A stretch of 64,000 nt of DNA from CAISCU01 sp943361925. Lineage in GTDB: Bacteria > Bacteroidota > Bacteroidia > UKL13-3. Position 1 is the first letter of the stretch. Each line of letters opens with the position of its first letter. Positions 49,801-59,190 of this stretch are shown one piece after another. The stretch lies in NCBI GenBank assembly GCA_943361925.1, contig CALRIT020000002.1, positions 1-64,000 on the forward strand, in the 5' to 3' direction. The notes beneath the pieces were generated by a model. It saw only the letters and a list, made by a program, of their open reading frames with translations. It had not been told where the DNA came from and did not search any database. The position numbers were made by a program, and so were the translations under genes.

Positions 49801-52197
49801 ATGCAGGCTCAAACAAAATATTCAATAAAATATTACCCTGATGCGGTTCAATCCTACAAAAAAGAAGGTAACTATATTTACTTTACTACCAGTGAAACTA
49901 TATTGGAAGTAAAGGTTAAAACAGACAGAATTATTCGTTTTAGGTATGCTGCTGATGGATTTTTTCAGGATGATTTTTCATATGCAGTAAGTAAATTCTT
50001 TCAGGAAAAACTAATTTCCTTAGAGCTTACAGAAAAACCGGATTGTTTTGAAATTGAAACAGCATTTGTTATTTGTGTAATTAATAAAAGTAATCTTAAA
50101 GTTACAATGCTCGATAAAAATCGAGAATTGATTCATGAAGACGAACAAGGATTTCACTGGCAACATTACCTGCAAAAAGGCGGAAAAATTAATTACAACA
50201 GTAAAAAAATTCAACCCGACGAGAGCTTTTACGGAATGGGTGATAAACCTACTGAATTTAATATCAGAGGTAAATATTTTGAAAACTACGGACATGATGT
50301 ATATGGATTTCAAAAAGACCAAGATCCATTATACAAAAACATTCCATTTTATATGGGCCTTCACTCTGAAGGTAAACATGGATATGGAATTTTCTTCGAT
50401 AATACATTCCGTACCATTTTCGATTTTGGTAAAGAGCAACATGATGTTGTAAGCTTTTGGGCTCGTGGTGGAGAAATGAATTATTACTTCATTTATGGTC
50501 CTCAATTGGTGAATGTTGTTGAACAATACGCCATGCTGACCGGCAAACACGAATTACCGCCGATGTGGGCTTTAGGATATCACCAATGCAAATGGAGTTA
50601 TTATCCTGAATCAAAAGTAAGAGAGATTACATCTGAATTTAGAAAGAGAAAAATTCCTTGTGATGTTATTTATTTAGACATCGATTATATGGATGGATTC
50701 AGGTGTTTTACCTGGAGTCCGGAACATTTTCCTGATCCTAAAAAAATGATTTCTGATTTAAGTAATGATGGTTTTAAAACTGTTGTTATTATTGACCCGG
50801 GAATTAAAATTGATAAAGATTACTGGGTTTGGAAAGAAGGAATCCAAAACGACTATTTCTGCAAACGAGCAGATGGTACTTTAATGGAAGGTGATGTATG
50901 GCCAGGAAAATGTCATTTCCCCGATTTTACCGACCCTAAGGTTAGAAAATGGTGGAGTGGATTATTTGAAGGTTTGATTGATGCAGGAGTGAAAGGTGTT
51001 TGGAACGATATGAATGAACCTGCAGTTTTTGAAATTGGCACCTTCCCCGAAGACGTTAGACATGATTATGATGGGCACCCAAGTTCTCATCGTAAAGCTC
51101 ATAACGTTTATGGAATGCAAATGGCAAGAGCAACTTATCAGGGATTAAAGAAATTCATGATGCCAAATCGTCCCTTTGTAATTACACGCTCAGGTTATAG
51201 TGGTTTACAAAGATATTCGAGTGTTTGGACAGGCGATAATACTGCAACATGGGAGCATTTATGGATTGCTAATATTCAATGTCAACGCCTTGCAATTTCA
51301 GGAGTTTCATTTGCAGGAAGTGATGTGGGTGGTTTTATCGGAGAACCAGATGGCGAGCTATATACACGATGGATTCAACTAGCTGCATTTCATACTTTCT
51401 TTAGAACCCACAGTGCAGGAAATGAAACAAAGTTCAACCAGGAACCATGGAGTTTTGGTAGCAAATATGAATTCATCATCAAAAAGTTCATTCATTTAAG
51501 ATACCAAATGTTGCCTTATTTGTATACTGCTTTCTGGCAACATAGCACTTATGGTACACCTATCATTAAACCATTGAGTTATATCGACCAAACAGATATG
51601 GAAACTCACCATAGAATGGATGAATTTGGTTATGGCGACCATATTATTGTTGTTCCTGTTGTAACTCCAAACACAAATGAAAGAACTGTCTATCTTCCAA
51701 AAGGTACTTGGTATCATCTGTGGAATAATCATGAATACAAAGGTGGCAAAGAACATAAAGTTACTTGTCCGATAGATAGAATTCCGATTTTTGTTAAAGC
51801 AGGAGCTGTTATTCCTAACTATCCTAAAATGCAATATGTTGGTGAATCAGAAATTACTGAAATGATTCTGAATGTATATTACACCAAAGAAAACGATGTT
51901 TTAAGTGTGATGTACGAAGATGCCGGAGACAACTATGGATACAAGGCTGGATTCTACAATCATCATCGCTTTTATACCAGTGGAAACCAGAAAAATCTAG
52001 TATTAACTCACTTATTAGAAGAAGGTAATTATGAAACTTCTTACAAAAATTTCAGAGTTGTAATTAATGGTGTTCCTTTCGATTGTAAAGAAGTAGTAAT
52101 TGATGGAAAAGCTATTCAATTAACAGAAAGAAATTTTGCTGTTGGAACCATCAAATTAAAGGTAGATAAGCATTTTAAACGTTTGATTCTTCGTTAA
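49801..52197 (+). CDS. GH31 alpha-glucosidase
   Basis: A 798-residue enzyme with no signal peptide, so cytoplasmic. It has an N-terminal beta-sandwich (about 1-230), then a (beta/alpha)8 barrel with VIYLDIDYMDGF, nucleophile Asp403 in GVWNDMNEPAVF and acid/base Asp479 in WTGDNTATWEHL, plus GSDVGGF and FFRTHS. C-terminal beta domains follow. GH31 alpha-glucosidases release glucose from maltose and dextrins. With GH57 and GT4 beside it, it completes a glycogen/maltodextrin group. Its last 23 bases overlap the convergent gene. Confidence 0.94.
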   Translation: MQAQTKYSIKYYPDAVQSYKKEGNYIYFTTSETILEVKVKTDRIIRFRYAADGFFQDDFSYAVSKFFQEKLISLELTEKPDCFEIETAFVICVINKSNLKVTMLDKNRELIHEDEQGFHWQHYLQKGGKINYNSKKIQPDESFYGMGDKPTEFNIRGKYFENYGHDVYGFQKDQDPLYKNIPFYMGLHSEGKHGYGIFFDNTFRTIFDFGKEQHDVVSFWARGGEMNYYFIYGPQLVNVVEQYAMLTGKHELPPMWALGYHQCKWSYYPESKVREITSEFRKRKIPCDVIYLDIDYMDGFRCFTWSPEHFPDPKKMISDLSNDGFKTVVIIDPGIKIDKDYWVWKEGIQNDYFCKRADGTLMEGDVWPGKCHFPDFTDPKVRKWWSGLFEGLIDAGVKGVWNDMNEPAVFEIGTFPEDVRHDYDGHPSSHRKAHNVYGMQMARATYQGLKKFMMPNRPFVITRSGYSGLQRYSSVWTGDNTATWEHLWIANIQCQRLAISGVSFAGSDVGGFIGEPDGELYTRWIQLAAFHTFFRTHSAGNETKFNQEPWSFGSKYEFIIKKFIHLRYQMLPYLYTAFWQHSTYGTPIIKPLSYIDQTDMETHHRMDEFGYGDHIIVVPVVTPNTNERTVYLPKGTWYHLWNNHEYKGGKEHKVTCPIDRIPIFVKAGAVIPNYPKMQYVGESEITEMILNVYYTKENDVLSVMYEDAGDNYGYKAGFYNHHRFYTSGNQKNLVLTHLLEEGNYETSYKNFRVVINGVPFDCKEVVIDGKAIQLTERNFAVGTIKLKVDKHFKRLILR

Positions 52198-52546
52198 TTT
52201 CAGCTGTTTCTTTTGTTGATTTTTCTTTCTTCTTAAATATTTTGCCTAGTCCTGATTCGGTAATTTTGCCAATCAGGACTTGAGCAAGACTGATTAAAAT
52301 TCTACTTCCTGAAACTTTATTAAGACCCAGAGCGCCTAATAATCCTGGTATGATTAAATCAGCGGCCAAACCAAAACCTGAATCTTTACCTGAAAATGGA
52401 CTTATTTCACTCCAAATAACTTTGAATTTATTCTGAGTGAAATACAAATTCTGCCTTTTTAATTCTTCTTCTTTAAATTTTAGTTCCTGTTTAAGAAGCA
52501 TTTTTCTTAATCTTAAGTCTTCAAGATTTTGAATAGATTTACTCAT
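52175..52546 (-). CDS. Small protein of unknown function linked to the YtxH/holin-like operon
   Basis: A 123-residue protein with a Lys/Glu-rich helix at the start (LRLRKMLLKQELKFKEEELKRQ), a hydrophobic middle (GFGLAADLIIPGLLGALGLNKV, then LISLAQVLIGKI) and a charged C-terminus. It is the third gene of a unit with the holin-like and YtxH genes, overlapping the former by eight bases. It is probably membrane-associated. No family recognised. The convergent GH31 gene overlaps its end by 23 bases. Confidence 0.65.
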   Translation of the reverse strand: MSKSIQNLEDLRLRKMLLKQELKFKEEELKRQNLYFTQNKFKVIWSEISPFSGKDSGFGLAADLIIPGLLGALGLNKVSGSRILISLAQVLIGKITESGLGKIFKKKEKSTKETAEINEESNV

Positions 52547-52928
52547 GTGAACCCTCCTCCTTTGCTAAAACTCTTACAAGCAAATTACTGATTGGCTTCG
52601 AAATACTTGTTCTAAAAACGATTACTAAAATCAGCAATAAAACATAAAATAGAGCCAATAAACTAAATCCCTTTAACATACTTCCTGTTATATCAGCCAA
52701 TAGAAAACCCATCATTACAGATAGAAACATTATCGACATAAAAGAAAACAAAATAATCAGTAAAAAAGAAGCTGATAAACCACCAACAATGGCAGTTTTT
52801 TCAATAGCCTCCAGCTTTACTAATTCAATTCTTTTCTCGGTATAATCTACCAGTAAATCCTTGTAATTGGATAAAAAAGAATCTTGATTTTCTGAATCCT
52901 TTTGGTCTGATTTTAAATCATTTTCCAT
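52539..52928 (-). CDS. Holin-like membrane protein (DUF1469 / phage holin superfamily III type)
   Basis: A 129-residue protein with two strong membrane helices: IVGGLSASFLLIILFSFMSIMFLS and a second GFSLLALFYVLLLILVIVF, flanked by charged cytosolic ends (KDLLVDYTEKRIELVKLEAIEK). This matches the putative actinobacterial/Bacteroidota holin superfamily III, despite no phage context. It is probably a structural envelope protein rather than a lysis holin. It overlaps YtxH by one to three bases (TAATG). Confidence 0.8.
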   Translation of the reverse strand: MENDLKSDQKDSENQDSFLSNYKDLLVDYTEKRIELVKLEAIEKTAIVGGLSASFLLIILFSFMSIMFLSVMMGFLLADITGSMLKGFSLLALFYVLLLILVIVFRTSISKPISNLLVRVLAKEEGSHE

Positions 52929-53119
52929 TATGATGTTTGCTTACTTTCGGATTCTTTCGAATTAAATTTATCACCTAATTCATCTTTCCATTGTTTTGCT
53001 TTTTCCTTAGTTTCAGCTACAATTTTCTTACCGTCTTCGCTGGTAAAAAGCCATGTTACAGCCGCACCTATTGCTGCTCCAAATAAAAAAGTCAGCACAT
53101 TTTTATTCTGATTATTCAT
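52928..53119 (-). CDS. YtxH domain protein
   Basis: A 63-residue protein: VLTFLFGAAIGAAVTWLFTSEDGKKIVAETKEKAKQW, the YtxH pattern of one Gly/Ala-rich membrane helix then a charged helix. Such proteins are stress-related in other bacteria, function unknown. First gene of the leftward trio. Its ATG is 81 bases from the AI-2E permease start on the opposite strand. Confidence 0.85.
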   Translation of the reverse strand: MNNQNKNVLTFLFGAAIGAAVTWLFTSEDGKKIVAETKEKAKQWKDELGDKFNSKESESKQTS

Positions 53120-53200
53120 TTGTTAGTTTTTCACAAAGATAACAAGAAGAAAATCGATTGTTTGTTAAATGTTTTGGCTTTGAAATCAGATATTTGTAAC

Positions 53201-54265
53201 ATGTTAGGAAAACTTTCAAGTTCGGAATCAAAGCAACAGTTTGGATTTTACTTTTTACTTCTATTCGGCATTTTTCTCTTTGTAGTGTTGTATGATTATT
53301 TCACTGCATTTTTAGGTGCAGTAATATTTTTTCTTCTTTTCAAAAATTTCATGGCCTATTTGGTTGAAAAGAAAAAGTGGAAAGCATCAAGAACTGCGCT
53401 TATGTTGATGATACTTTCCCTATTGATTGTTGTTATACCCGGAATTTTAATCTTAAACTTACTGTACAATAAAATTACAGACGTAGTAAATGATCCTAGC
53501 TCAATTATCAATGCATTTCATACTTTCGACGATCAATTAAAAGAAATTATTGGCCAAGATATCTTCACTCCGGAAAGAATCAATATTATAAAAGAAAAAC
53601 TAACCGCCTTTTTACCGGCTCTATTAAATAAACTTCTTGGAACTGTAAGCACCTTGGCTATTATGTACTTCATCTTATACTTTATGTTGGTGAGTTACCA
53701 AGAAATGGGAGATTTTATAATCGATTTTCTACCTTTTGAACCTGGAGTTACCCATTTATTTCAAAAAGAATTGTACGATATGACTGTATCAAATGCCATT
53801 ACCACGCCATTGTTAGCAGCAATTCAAGGTGCTTTAGGAGGATTTGCTTTTTACTTTTTAGGAATACCTGATGCTGCTTTTTGGGGTATTATGTGTGGAA
53901 TTTTTTCATTTATCCCAATTGTAGGCTCAGCTATGATTTGGTTACCAGCAACTTTGTACTTATATGTAATGGGTAATCACTTACAAGCTTATATTTTACT
54001 TGCTTTCGGAACAATTATAATTTCTAATATCGACAATGTAATTCGTATGATATTACAAAAGAAATTCGCTGATGTTCATCCTGTTATCAGCATTTTTGGA
54101 GTGTTAATTGGATTAAACCTTTTTGGAATAACTGGTTTAATTTTTGGTCCACTACTTATTTCTTTCTTCGTATTGGGAGTTAAAATTTACAGAAGAAACT
54201 ATGTGAAAAGAGATGGCATTCAAACTGAAGAAGCAATTCAACAGGAAGAAGTAATCGAACAATAA
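53201..54265 (+). CDS. AI-2E family permease
   Basis: The protein has 354 residues from the ATG at 53201; a TTG at 53120 is rejected because it adds a non-hydrophobic tail lying over the divergent promoter. It has six to eight membrane helices, with the PF01594 signatures PLLAAIQGALGGFAFYFLG, GIPDAAFWGIMCGIFSFIPIVGSAMIWLP and the C-terminal ISNIDNVIRMILQK and LIGLNLFGITGLIFGPLL. The family includes TqsA and sodium/proton antiporters, and true AI-2 transport is rarely shown. Substrate is unknown. Confidence 0.88.
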   Translation: MLGKLSSSESKQQFGFYFLLLFGIFLFVVLYDYFTAFLGAVIFFLLFKNFMAYLVEKKKWKASRTALMLMILSLLIVVIPGILILNLLYNKITDVVNDPSSIINAFHTFDDQLKEIIGQDIFTPERINIIKEKLTAFLPALLNKLLGTVSTLAIMYFILYFMLVSYQEMGDFIIDFLPFEPGVTHLFQKELYDMTVSNAITTPLLAAIQGALGGFAFYFLGIPDAAFWGIMCGIFSFIPIVGSAMIWLPATLYLYVMGNHLQAYILLAFGTIIISNIDNVIRMILQKKFADVHPVISIFGVLIGLNLFGITGLIFGPLLISFFVLGVKIYRRNYVKRDGIQTEEAIQQEEVIEQ

Positions 54266-54270
54266 AAAAT

Positions 54271-55278
54271 CTACTTCTGATTTTTCAAATCTTGCTCTCT
54301 TTTCTTTTCAGCTTTTTTAGCAGGACCTCCAAACATCGAAACATTTACATAACGACCTGGGTATTCCCTTAAATCTTTCAATAAAGCCTGTAGTTCGTTA
54401 GAAGATTTATTCAGATTGTCATATAACTGTGGGTCGTTGATTAATTTTCCGGCAGAACCTTCTCCCTTATTAAGCTTTTCAGCAACCATAGCCAATTGAA
54501 CACTTGTTTTTTGTAGTTCAACAATCATACTTTTTAAAGGAGCATCAGCCAAAGAATCTGTAATTACTTTAATATTTTGAATACTTGATTCAATTTCCTG
54601 ATTATTCTTTTTAAAATTGGAAGTTACTGCTTCAATATTTGCAGAAGTTCTTGACAATCTAACTGACTCATTTTGTATCAATTTATTTAAAGTAGCTGTA
54701 GCCAAATTCAAATTTTTCATGGTTTGAGCAAGGTCATCAATTCCTGAATTAAGATTTTCAGAACCACCATTACCCATTACTTTTTCAACTTGCTCCAAAA
54801 CTTTATTTAATGAAACCAAAACGTTTTCAGTTTTATCTTTAACTGGCTCAATCATGCCTGAAATAGATTCTCCAATGCCAATTTCCTGTGTACCAATAAT
54901 GGTATCACCTTTGAAAATTGGTACCAATAAATCCGGAACAATTAATGAAATTGCTTTGCCGCCCAATAAATCCATACTTACAATACGGGCTTCAGATGAT
55001 CTTGATAAGCTTATGTTTTGGTCGATAATTAATGTAGCAATGATTCTATTTGCGCTATCGGTTCTTAAAAAACCTAATTCCTCCACTTGTCCAACTTTTA
55101 ATCCCTTATAATATATTGGTGTTGACTTATTTACACCTTCGATATTATTATAGACAACATAATAAGTATTTTGACGGGAAAAGAATTTTTTACCGCGAAG
55201 AAAATTATATCCGAAATAAAGTGCAGCAAGTGAAACTACTGCAAACAAACCAATTTTGGCTTCTCTAGGTATTCTCAA
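54271..55278 (-). CDS. mlaD: MCE/MlaD family protein (lipid transport)
   Basis: A 335-residue protein that starts with TTG at 55278; no ATG gives the conserved REAKIGLFAVVSLAALYFGYN membrane anchor start, so TTG is used. An MCE domain (about 37-115) has VYNNIEGVNKSTPIYYKGLKVGQVE and MDLLGGKAI. A long helical tail (about 150-335) carries coiled-coil repeats. In the Mla system such proteins hexamerise around a lipid-carrying pore at the inner membrane. No MlaE/F partners are adjacent, so the ABC transporter is elsewhere. Confidence 0.92.
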   Translation of the reverse strand: MRIPREAKIGLFAVVSLAALYFGYNFLRGKKFFSRQNTYYVVYNNIEGVNKSTPIYYKGLKVGQVEELGFLRTDSANRIIATLIIDQNISLSRSSEARIVSMDLLGGKAISLIVPDLLVPIFKGDTIIGTQEIGIGESISGMIEPVKDKTENVLVSLNKVLEQVEKVMGNGGSENLNSGIDDLAQTMKNLNLATATLNKLIQNESVRLSRTSANIEAVTSNFKKNNQEIESSIQNIKVITDSLADAPLKSMIVELQKTSVQLAMVAEKLNKGEGSAGKLINDPQLYDNLNKSSNELQALLKDLREYPGRYVNVSMFGGPAKKAEKKREQDLKNQK

Positions 55279-55385
55279 AATAATTTGATTTTGGTCAAAA
55301 ATAAGAAATTATTACAGAATTAAGCACCGAAGCGAAATCTAAAAAAAAAGCCTAACTAAAATAGTAAGACCTTTTAATTTAACTT

Positions 55386-55409
55386 ATACAGTCAAAACCA
55401 AAACTGTAT
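55386..55409. repeat. 7-bp inverted repeat upstream of mlaD
   Basis: ATACAGT (55386-55392) and ACTGTAT (55403-55409) with a 10-base spacer. It is in the 273-base gap between the amidase and mlaD genes, and could be an operator or part of the amidase 3' end. Confidence 0.4.
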
Positions 55410-55421
55410 GAGCATCTTAAA

Positions 55422-55459
55422 ATCAATTAATTCCTTTTGTTTTAGGTAATTTAATTGAT
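55422..55459. repeat. 9-bp inverted repeat upstream of mlaD
   Basis: ATCAATTAA (55422-55430) and TTAATTGAT (55451-55459), spaced by 20 bases. It is AT-rich, so chance occurrence is quite possible. Confidence 0.35.
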
Positions 55460-55551
55460 GAATATTTTGAAAACTGAAGCTCTTTTAAGCAATATTCGCT
55501 TCTAAATCTTCATAATAACTTAACATTCAAACTGTTTAAACAATCTAAAAA

Positions 55552-56394
55552 TTATTTGCTTGCAGCAGGAACTCCTTCAAAAACATTTTTATAATCAACA
55601 AAAGCTTTTGCCATAGCGGTAGTAAATTCATCCATTCCAGCTTCACTATTTAAAAAATCTCTATCTTTTTTATTACTTAAAAATCCAGCTTCAACTAAAA
55701 CACTCGGCATTCCTGTTTTCCAAAGTACCACAAATCCTGCTTGTTTAACTCCTCTGCTGTTTCTATTTGGAGTTTTAGAAATTTGTGATTCAATTTTTGA
55801 TGCTAATTTGATGCTTTGGTCCATATAGGCGTTCTGGAACAAAGAAAAATAAATATGAGTTTCAGGCGAATTCGGGTCAAAACCATCATATTTCTCCTGA
55901 TAATCAGTCTCTAATAACAAAACATCATTTTCTCTTTTAGCTACATCCAAATTATCACCCGCTTTATGCAAACCCATTGCAAAAGTTTCAGTTCCAGAAA
56001 TTGTAGTGTTTTTGTGTGAATTACAGTGCAGAGAGATAAATAAATCAGCATTACTTCTGTTAGCTATATCAGCTCTTTCCCACAACTCAACAAATTTATC
56101 TGTCTTTCGTGTATAAATAACCTTAACTTCAGGCATCAATTCCGTAATTTTGTCGCCGAGTTCTTTTGCCATTTTTAATGTGATGTCTTTTTCTTTAACT
56201 CCACCAGCACTACAACCCGGATCATGACCACCATGCCCGGCATCAATTACAATTGTTTGTATTGATCTTCGAAATTTTTTCGAATTTGTTGGAGGTGTCA
56301 TTGCAACAAAGACCAAAAACAGGAAAAATGGCACAATTTTTTCCCATTTAGAGAAATTTACAACTTTATTTAGCTTTGCGTTTGAATAAGACAT
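55552..56394 (-). CDS. N-acetylmuramoyl-L-alanine amidase
   Basis: The protein has 280 residues from the ATG at 56394; a longer frame upstream overlaps the divergent lptD gene and has no signal-like content, so it was not used. A membrane/signal segment (IVPFFLFLVFVAMT) precedes an amidase_3 domain: His54 (DAGHGGHDPG), Glu68, His123 (SLHCNSH) and catalytic Glu235 (VLVEAGFLSN), the zinc site of AmiC/CwlM-type enzymes. It cleaves the peptide from MurNAc in peptidoglycan at the periplasm. Divergent from lptD with starts only 26 bases apart. Confidence 0.94.
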   Translation of the reverse strand: MSYSNAKLNKVVNFSKWEKIVPFFLFLVFVAMTPPTNSKKFRRSIQTIVIDAGHGGHDPGCSAGGVKEKDITLKMAKELGDKITELMPEVKVIYTRKTDKFVELWERADIANRSNADLFISLHCNSHKNTTISGTETFAMGLHKAGDNLDVAKRENDVLLLETDYQEKYDGFDPNSPETHIYFSLFQNAYMDQSIKLASKIESQISKTPNRNSRGVKQAGFVVLWKTGMPSVLVEAGFLSNKKDRDFLNSEAGMDEFTTAMAKAFVDYKNVFEGVPAASK

Positions 56395-56420
56395 TGCAAC
56401 ATTTATTAATTTTACGTCAG

Positions 56421-59108
56421 TTGAAAAAAACCTGCAGAAATAAGCGAATTGCTGAAATACTAATGTGTTTAGCCTTTTTTCCTCTTTTTTCTGCTGCCAA
56501 CCAATCTTCATCAAATTTAAGCAATTCAAATCGAATTTTTGTTTATAATTTGTGCGCAAATAACCTAACATGCTCTTTTTCATACGATTATATTTTATCA
56601 GATTCTACAAAAAACTCGATTCCTGATAGTCTATTAAATGATTCAAACTACCTTCCTCGTACATCTTCTGCTATGAAATCTAGGGTCAAGTACAATGCCA
56701 AAGATTCAATTGTGTACAGTGCACTGGAAAAAACTGCTACACTTTATTCAAATGCAGTGGTACTTTATGAAGATTTAGACATGAAAGCCGCGAAAATTAA
56801 AATCAATCTTCAAAAGAATACAGTAAATGCAACCGGTCAATTAGATAGTGTGGGCGTTTTAAGTAATACTCCTGTTTTTAAACAAGGTGGAAGCGAATAC
56901 AAAATTGAGGAAGTGACCTTTAATTATGAAACCAAAAAAGGTTTGATGAAAGAATTCAAAACCAATGAGGGTGAAGGTTTCATTAAAGGAGAAACAGTTA
57001 AAAGAGATGAACATAACAATTTCTATATCAATCACTCGTATTATACAACTTGTGATGCCGAGCATCCGCATTTTTATATAGCTGCAGAAAAACTAAAAGT
57101 AATTCCGGGTAAAAAAGTAATTACGGGTCCGGCCAATATGGTAATTGAAGGAGTTAGAACTCCCCTTTTTGTTCCACTTGGCATTTTCCCCTTAAAAAGA
57201 GGTCAACAATCAGGATTAATCATTCCAACTTATGGAAATGCTGCAGGTAGAGGATATTTCCTTCGTCAGGGTGGATACTATTTAGGTTTAGGAGAACATT
57301 TAGATTTAAGCTTACTCGGAGATATTTATACAAATACCTCTTGGCAATTAAGCACAAGGTCTTCTTACAATTACAGATATAGATTTAGCGGTAATTTTAG
57401 TGCTAACTATGCTTTCAATAAACAGAATAATCCTGAAGACCCTAATTATTCTGAATTCAAGAGCTTTCAAATACAATGGTCACACCGCGTTGATCCCAAA
57501 GCAAGACCAGGAAGCACATTTAGTGCCGATGTGAATCTTGTGGGAAATGATTATTTAACATTCAATTCCTATTCACCACAATCATTTAATAACGTAATCA
57601 ATTCCGGCATCAGTTATGGTACCATATTTAACAAAGGAAAGCAGAGTTTATCTGCAAACGCAAGGGCATCACAAAATCTTCAAACCAGAGATTTGTCATT
57701 AACGCTTCCCGACCTTTCATTTACTGTATCATCATTTCAGCCATTTAAATCAAAATATAAACCTACGGCCGATACCTGGTATGAAAAAATAAGTGTGAAT
57801 TATACTGGTTTGATGCAAAACATTGTAAATACCAAAGACTCATTATTATTCAAAAACAGAAATACAGAAGACCTCAAAAAATATATAGATACTGCAATGA
57901 ATAATGGAATCCGTCATTCTATTTCAGTTCAAAATGGATTTAATTTATTTAAGTATTATACTATTTCAGTTGGTGGCGATTATAGTGAAAACTGGACTTT
58001 TAAAACGAGAACTAAGGAATGGGATTCTACTAACAGAACTGTAAATTCATCTTTCGAAAGTGGTTTTGCCAGAGCATACAGTTATTCTATGCGTGCCGGT
58101 ATAAGCACAAGATGGTATGGAATGAAAGTGTTCAAAAAGGGCAAACTAATGGCTATCCGACATGTAATGAATCCTAATCTTGATTTTTCTTACTCACCCG
58201 ATTTCAGTTCCGATAATTTTGGTTTTTATAAATTTGTTCAAAATGACACAACCGGACTTAATTACCAGAAATACAGCAGATTTGAGGGGACGCTGTATGG
58301 AGGTCCTGGTTCTGGAAGACAAGGAAACATCAACTTTTCATTAGACAATAATTTAGAAATTAAATGGAGAACAGGAAAAGATACTTCTGTTAAAGAAACC
58401 AAAATCAAAATTATTGAAAGCTTCAGGTTAGGTGGTTATTACAATATTTTTGCTGATTCAATGAACTTGAGCATCATAAATGCTTCGGCCAGAACAACCC
58501 TATTCAAAAATATTTCTCTTGTTGGTAATGCAAGTTATGACCCTTATGTAAATAATTTAATAGAAACTTCTACATCTAAATACTATACAAGAATTAATCA
58601 ATTCAATATAAATAATGGAAAACTGGCTACATTATTAAATGCCAATGTTGGCGTTTCTGCAAGCTTAAGTCCTGATATGTTTAAACGAAAAGACCAAACC
58701 CGTGCTGATAAACTAAAAAAAGAAATGCAGAAATTGGGTTATAGTGAATTTAATATGCCGTGGAGTTTAATGTTAAATTATACCGTTTCATACGATTATA
58801 GAAATAAACTAAACAGTTACTATCCATCAGAGTATACTCAAACTTTGTCATTTTCCGGAAATTTAACTCCTACCAAAAATTGGTCATTTACTTTCAATTC
58901 CGGTTATGATTTTAGCTTGAAAAAAATATCACATCTGGGAATTGATTTAAGAAGAGACTTACATTGCTGGCAGTTTACCTTTAACTGGACACCACTTTCG
59001 GCTTATGGAACTAAATATTTTATGTTTAATTTAAACGTGAAATCATCTGTTTTACAAGACTTAAAAATTCCAAAACGTAAAGATTGGTTTGACGACAGAA
59101 GGATTTAA
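56421..59108 (+). CDS. lptD: LptD-like LPS assembly protein
   Basis: The protein has 895 residues from the TTG at 56421, chosen because it gives a basic n-region (KKTCRNKR) ahead of CLAFFPLFSAA; the ATG at 56463 is the alternative. An N-terminal beta-taco/OstA-like region (about 60-220) has AKIKINLQKNTVNATG, TGPANMVIEGVRTPLFVPLG and LKRGQQSGLIIPTYG, then a C-terminal beta-barrel of some 20 strands (TSWQLSTRSSYNYRYRF, LNLNVKSSV type). It places LPS in the outer leaflet of the outer membrane with LptE. The family assignment (Bacteroidota LptD) is clear, function by homology. Confidence 0.9.
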   Translation: MKKTCRNKRIAEILMCLAFFPLFSAANQSSSNLSNSNRIFVYNLCANNLTCSFSYDYILSDSTKNSIPDSLLNDSNYLPRTSSAMKSRVKYNAKDSIVYSALEKTATLYSNAVVLYEDLDMKAAKIKINLQKNTVNATGQLDSVGVLSNTPVFKQGGSEYKIEEVTFNYETKKGLMKEFKTNEGEGFIKGETVKRDEHNNFYINHSYYTTCDAEHPHFYIAAEKLKVIPGKKVITGPANMVIEGVRTPLFVPLGIFPLKRGQQSGLIIPTYGNAAGRGYFLRQGGYYLGLGEHLDLSLLGDIYTNTSWQLSTRSSYNYRYRFSGNFSANYAFNKQNNPEDPNYSEFKSFQIQWSHRVDPKARPGSTFSADVNLVGNDYLTFNSYSPQSFNNVINSGISYGTIFNKGKQSLSANARASQNLQTRDLSLTLPDLSFTVSSFQPFKSKYKPTADTWYEKISVNYTGLMQNIVNTKDSLLFKNRNTEDLKKYIDTAMNNGIRHSISVQNGFNLFKYYTISVGGDYSENWTFKTRTKEWDSTNRTVNSSFESGFARAYSYSMRAGISTRWYGMKVFKKGKLMAIRHVMNPNLDFSYSPDFSSDNFGFYKFVQNDTTGLNYQKYSRFEGTLYGGPGSGRQGNINFSLDNNLEIKWRTGKDTSVKETKIKIIESFRLGGYYNIFADSMNLSIINASARTTLFKNISLVGNASYDPYVNNLIETSTSKYYTRINQFNINNGKLATLLNANVGVSASLSPDMFKRKDQTRADKLKKEMQKLGYSEFNMPWSLMLNYTVSYDYRNKLNSYYPSEYTQTLSFSGNLTPTKNWSFTFNSGYDFSLKKISHLGIDLRRDLHCWQFTFNWTPLSAYGTKYFMFNLNVKSSVLQDLKIPKRKDWFDDRRI

Positions 59109-59190
59109 TGATAATAATTATAATGAATCTTTCAGCTTAGAATGATATTTTGCAGCAAATTTCGAATTACCAAACTATAAATTACCAAAA

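Noticed and set aside
52539..52928. Holin-like gene as evidence of a prophage
   Set aside because: No lysin, capsid, terminase or integrase genes surround it; the family is common in normal chromosomes.
55552..56583. 343-residue form of the amidase
   Set aside because: The extra 63 residues overlap divergent lptD coding sequence, lack signal features and precede a clear membrane segment that follows the ATG at 56394.
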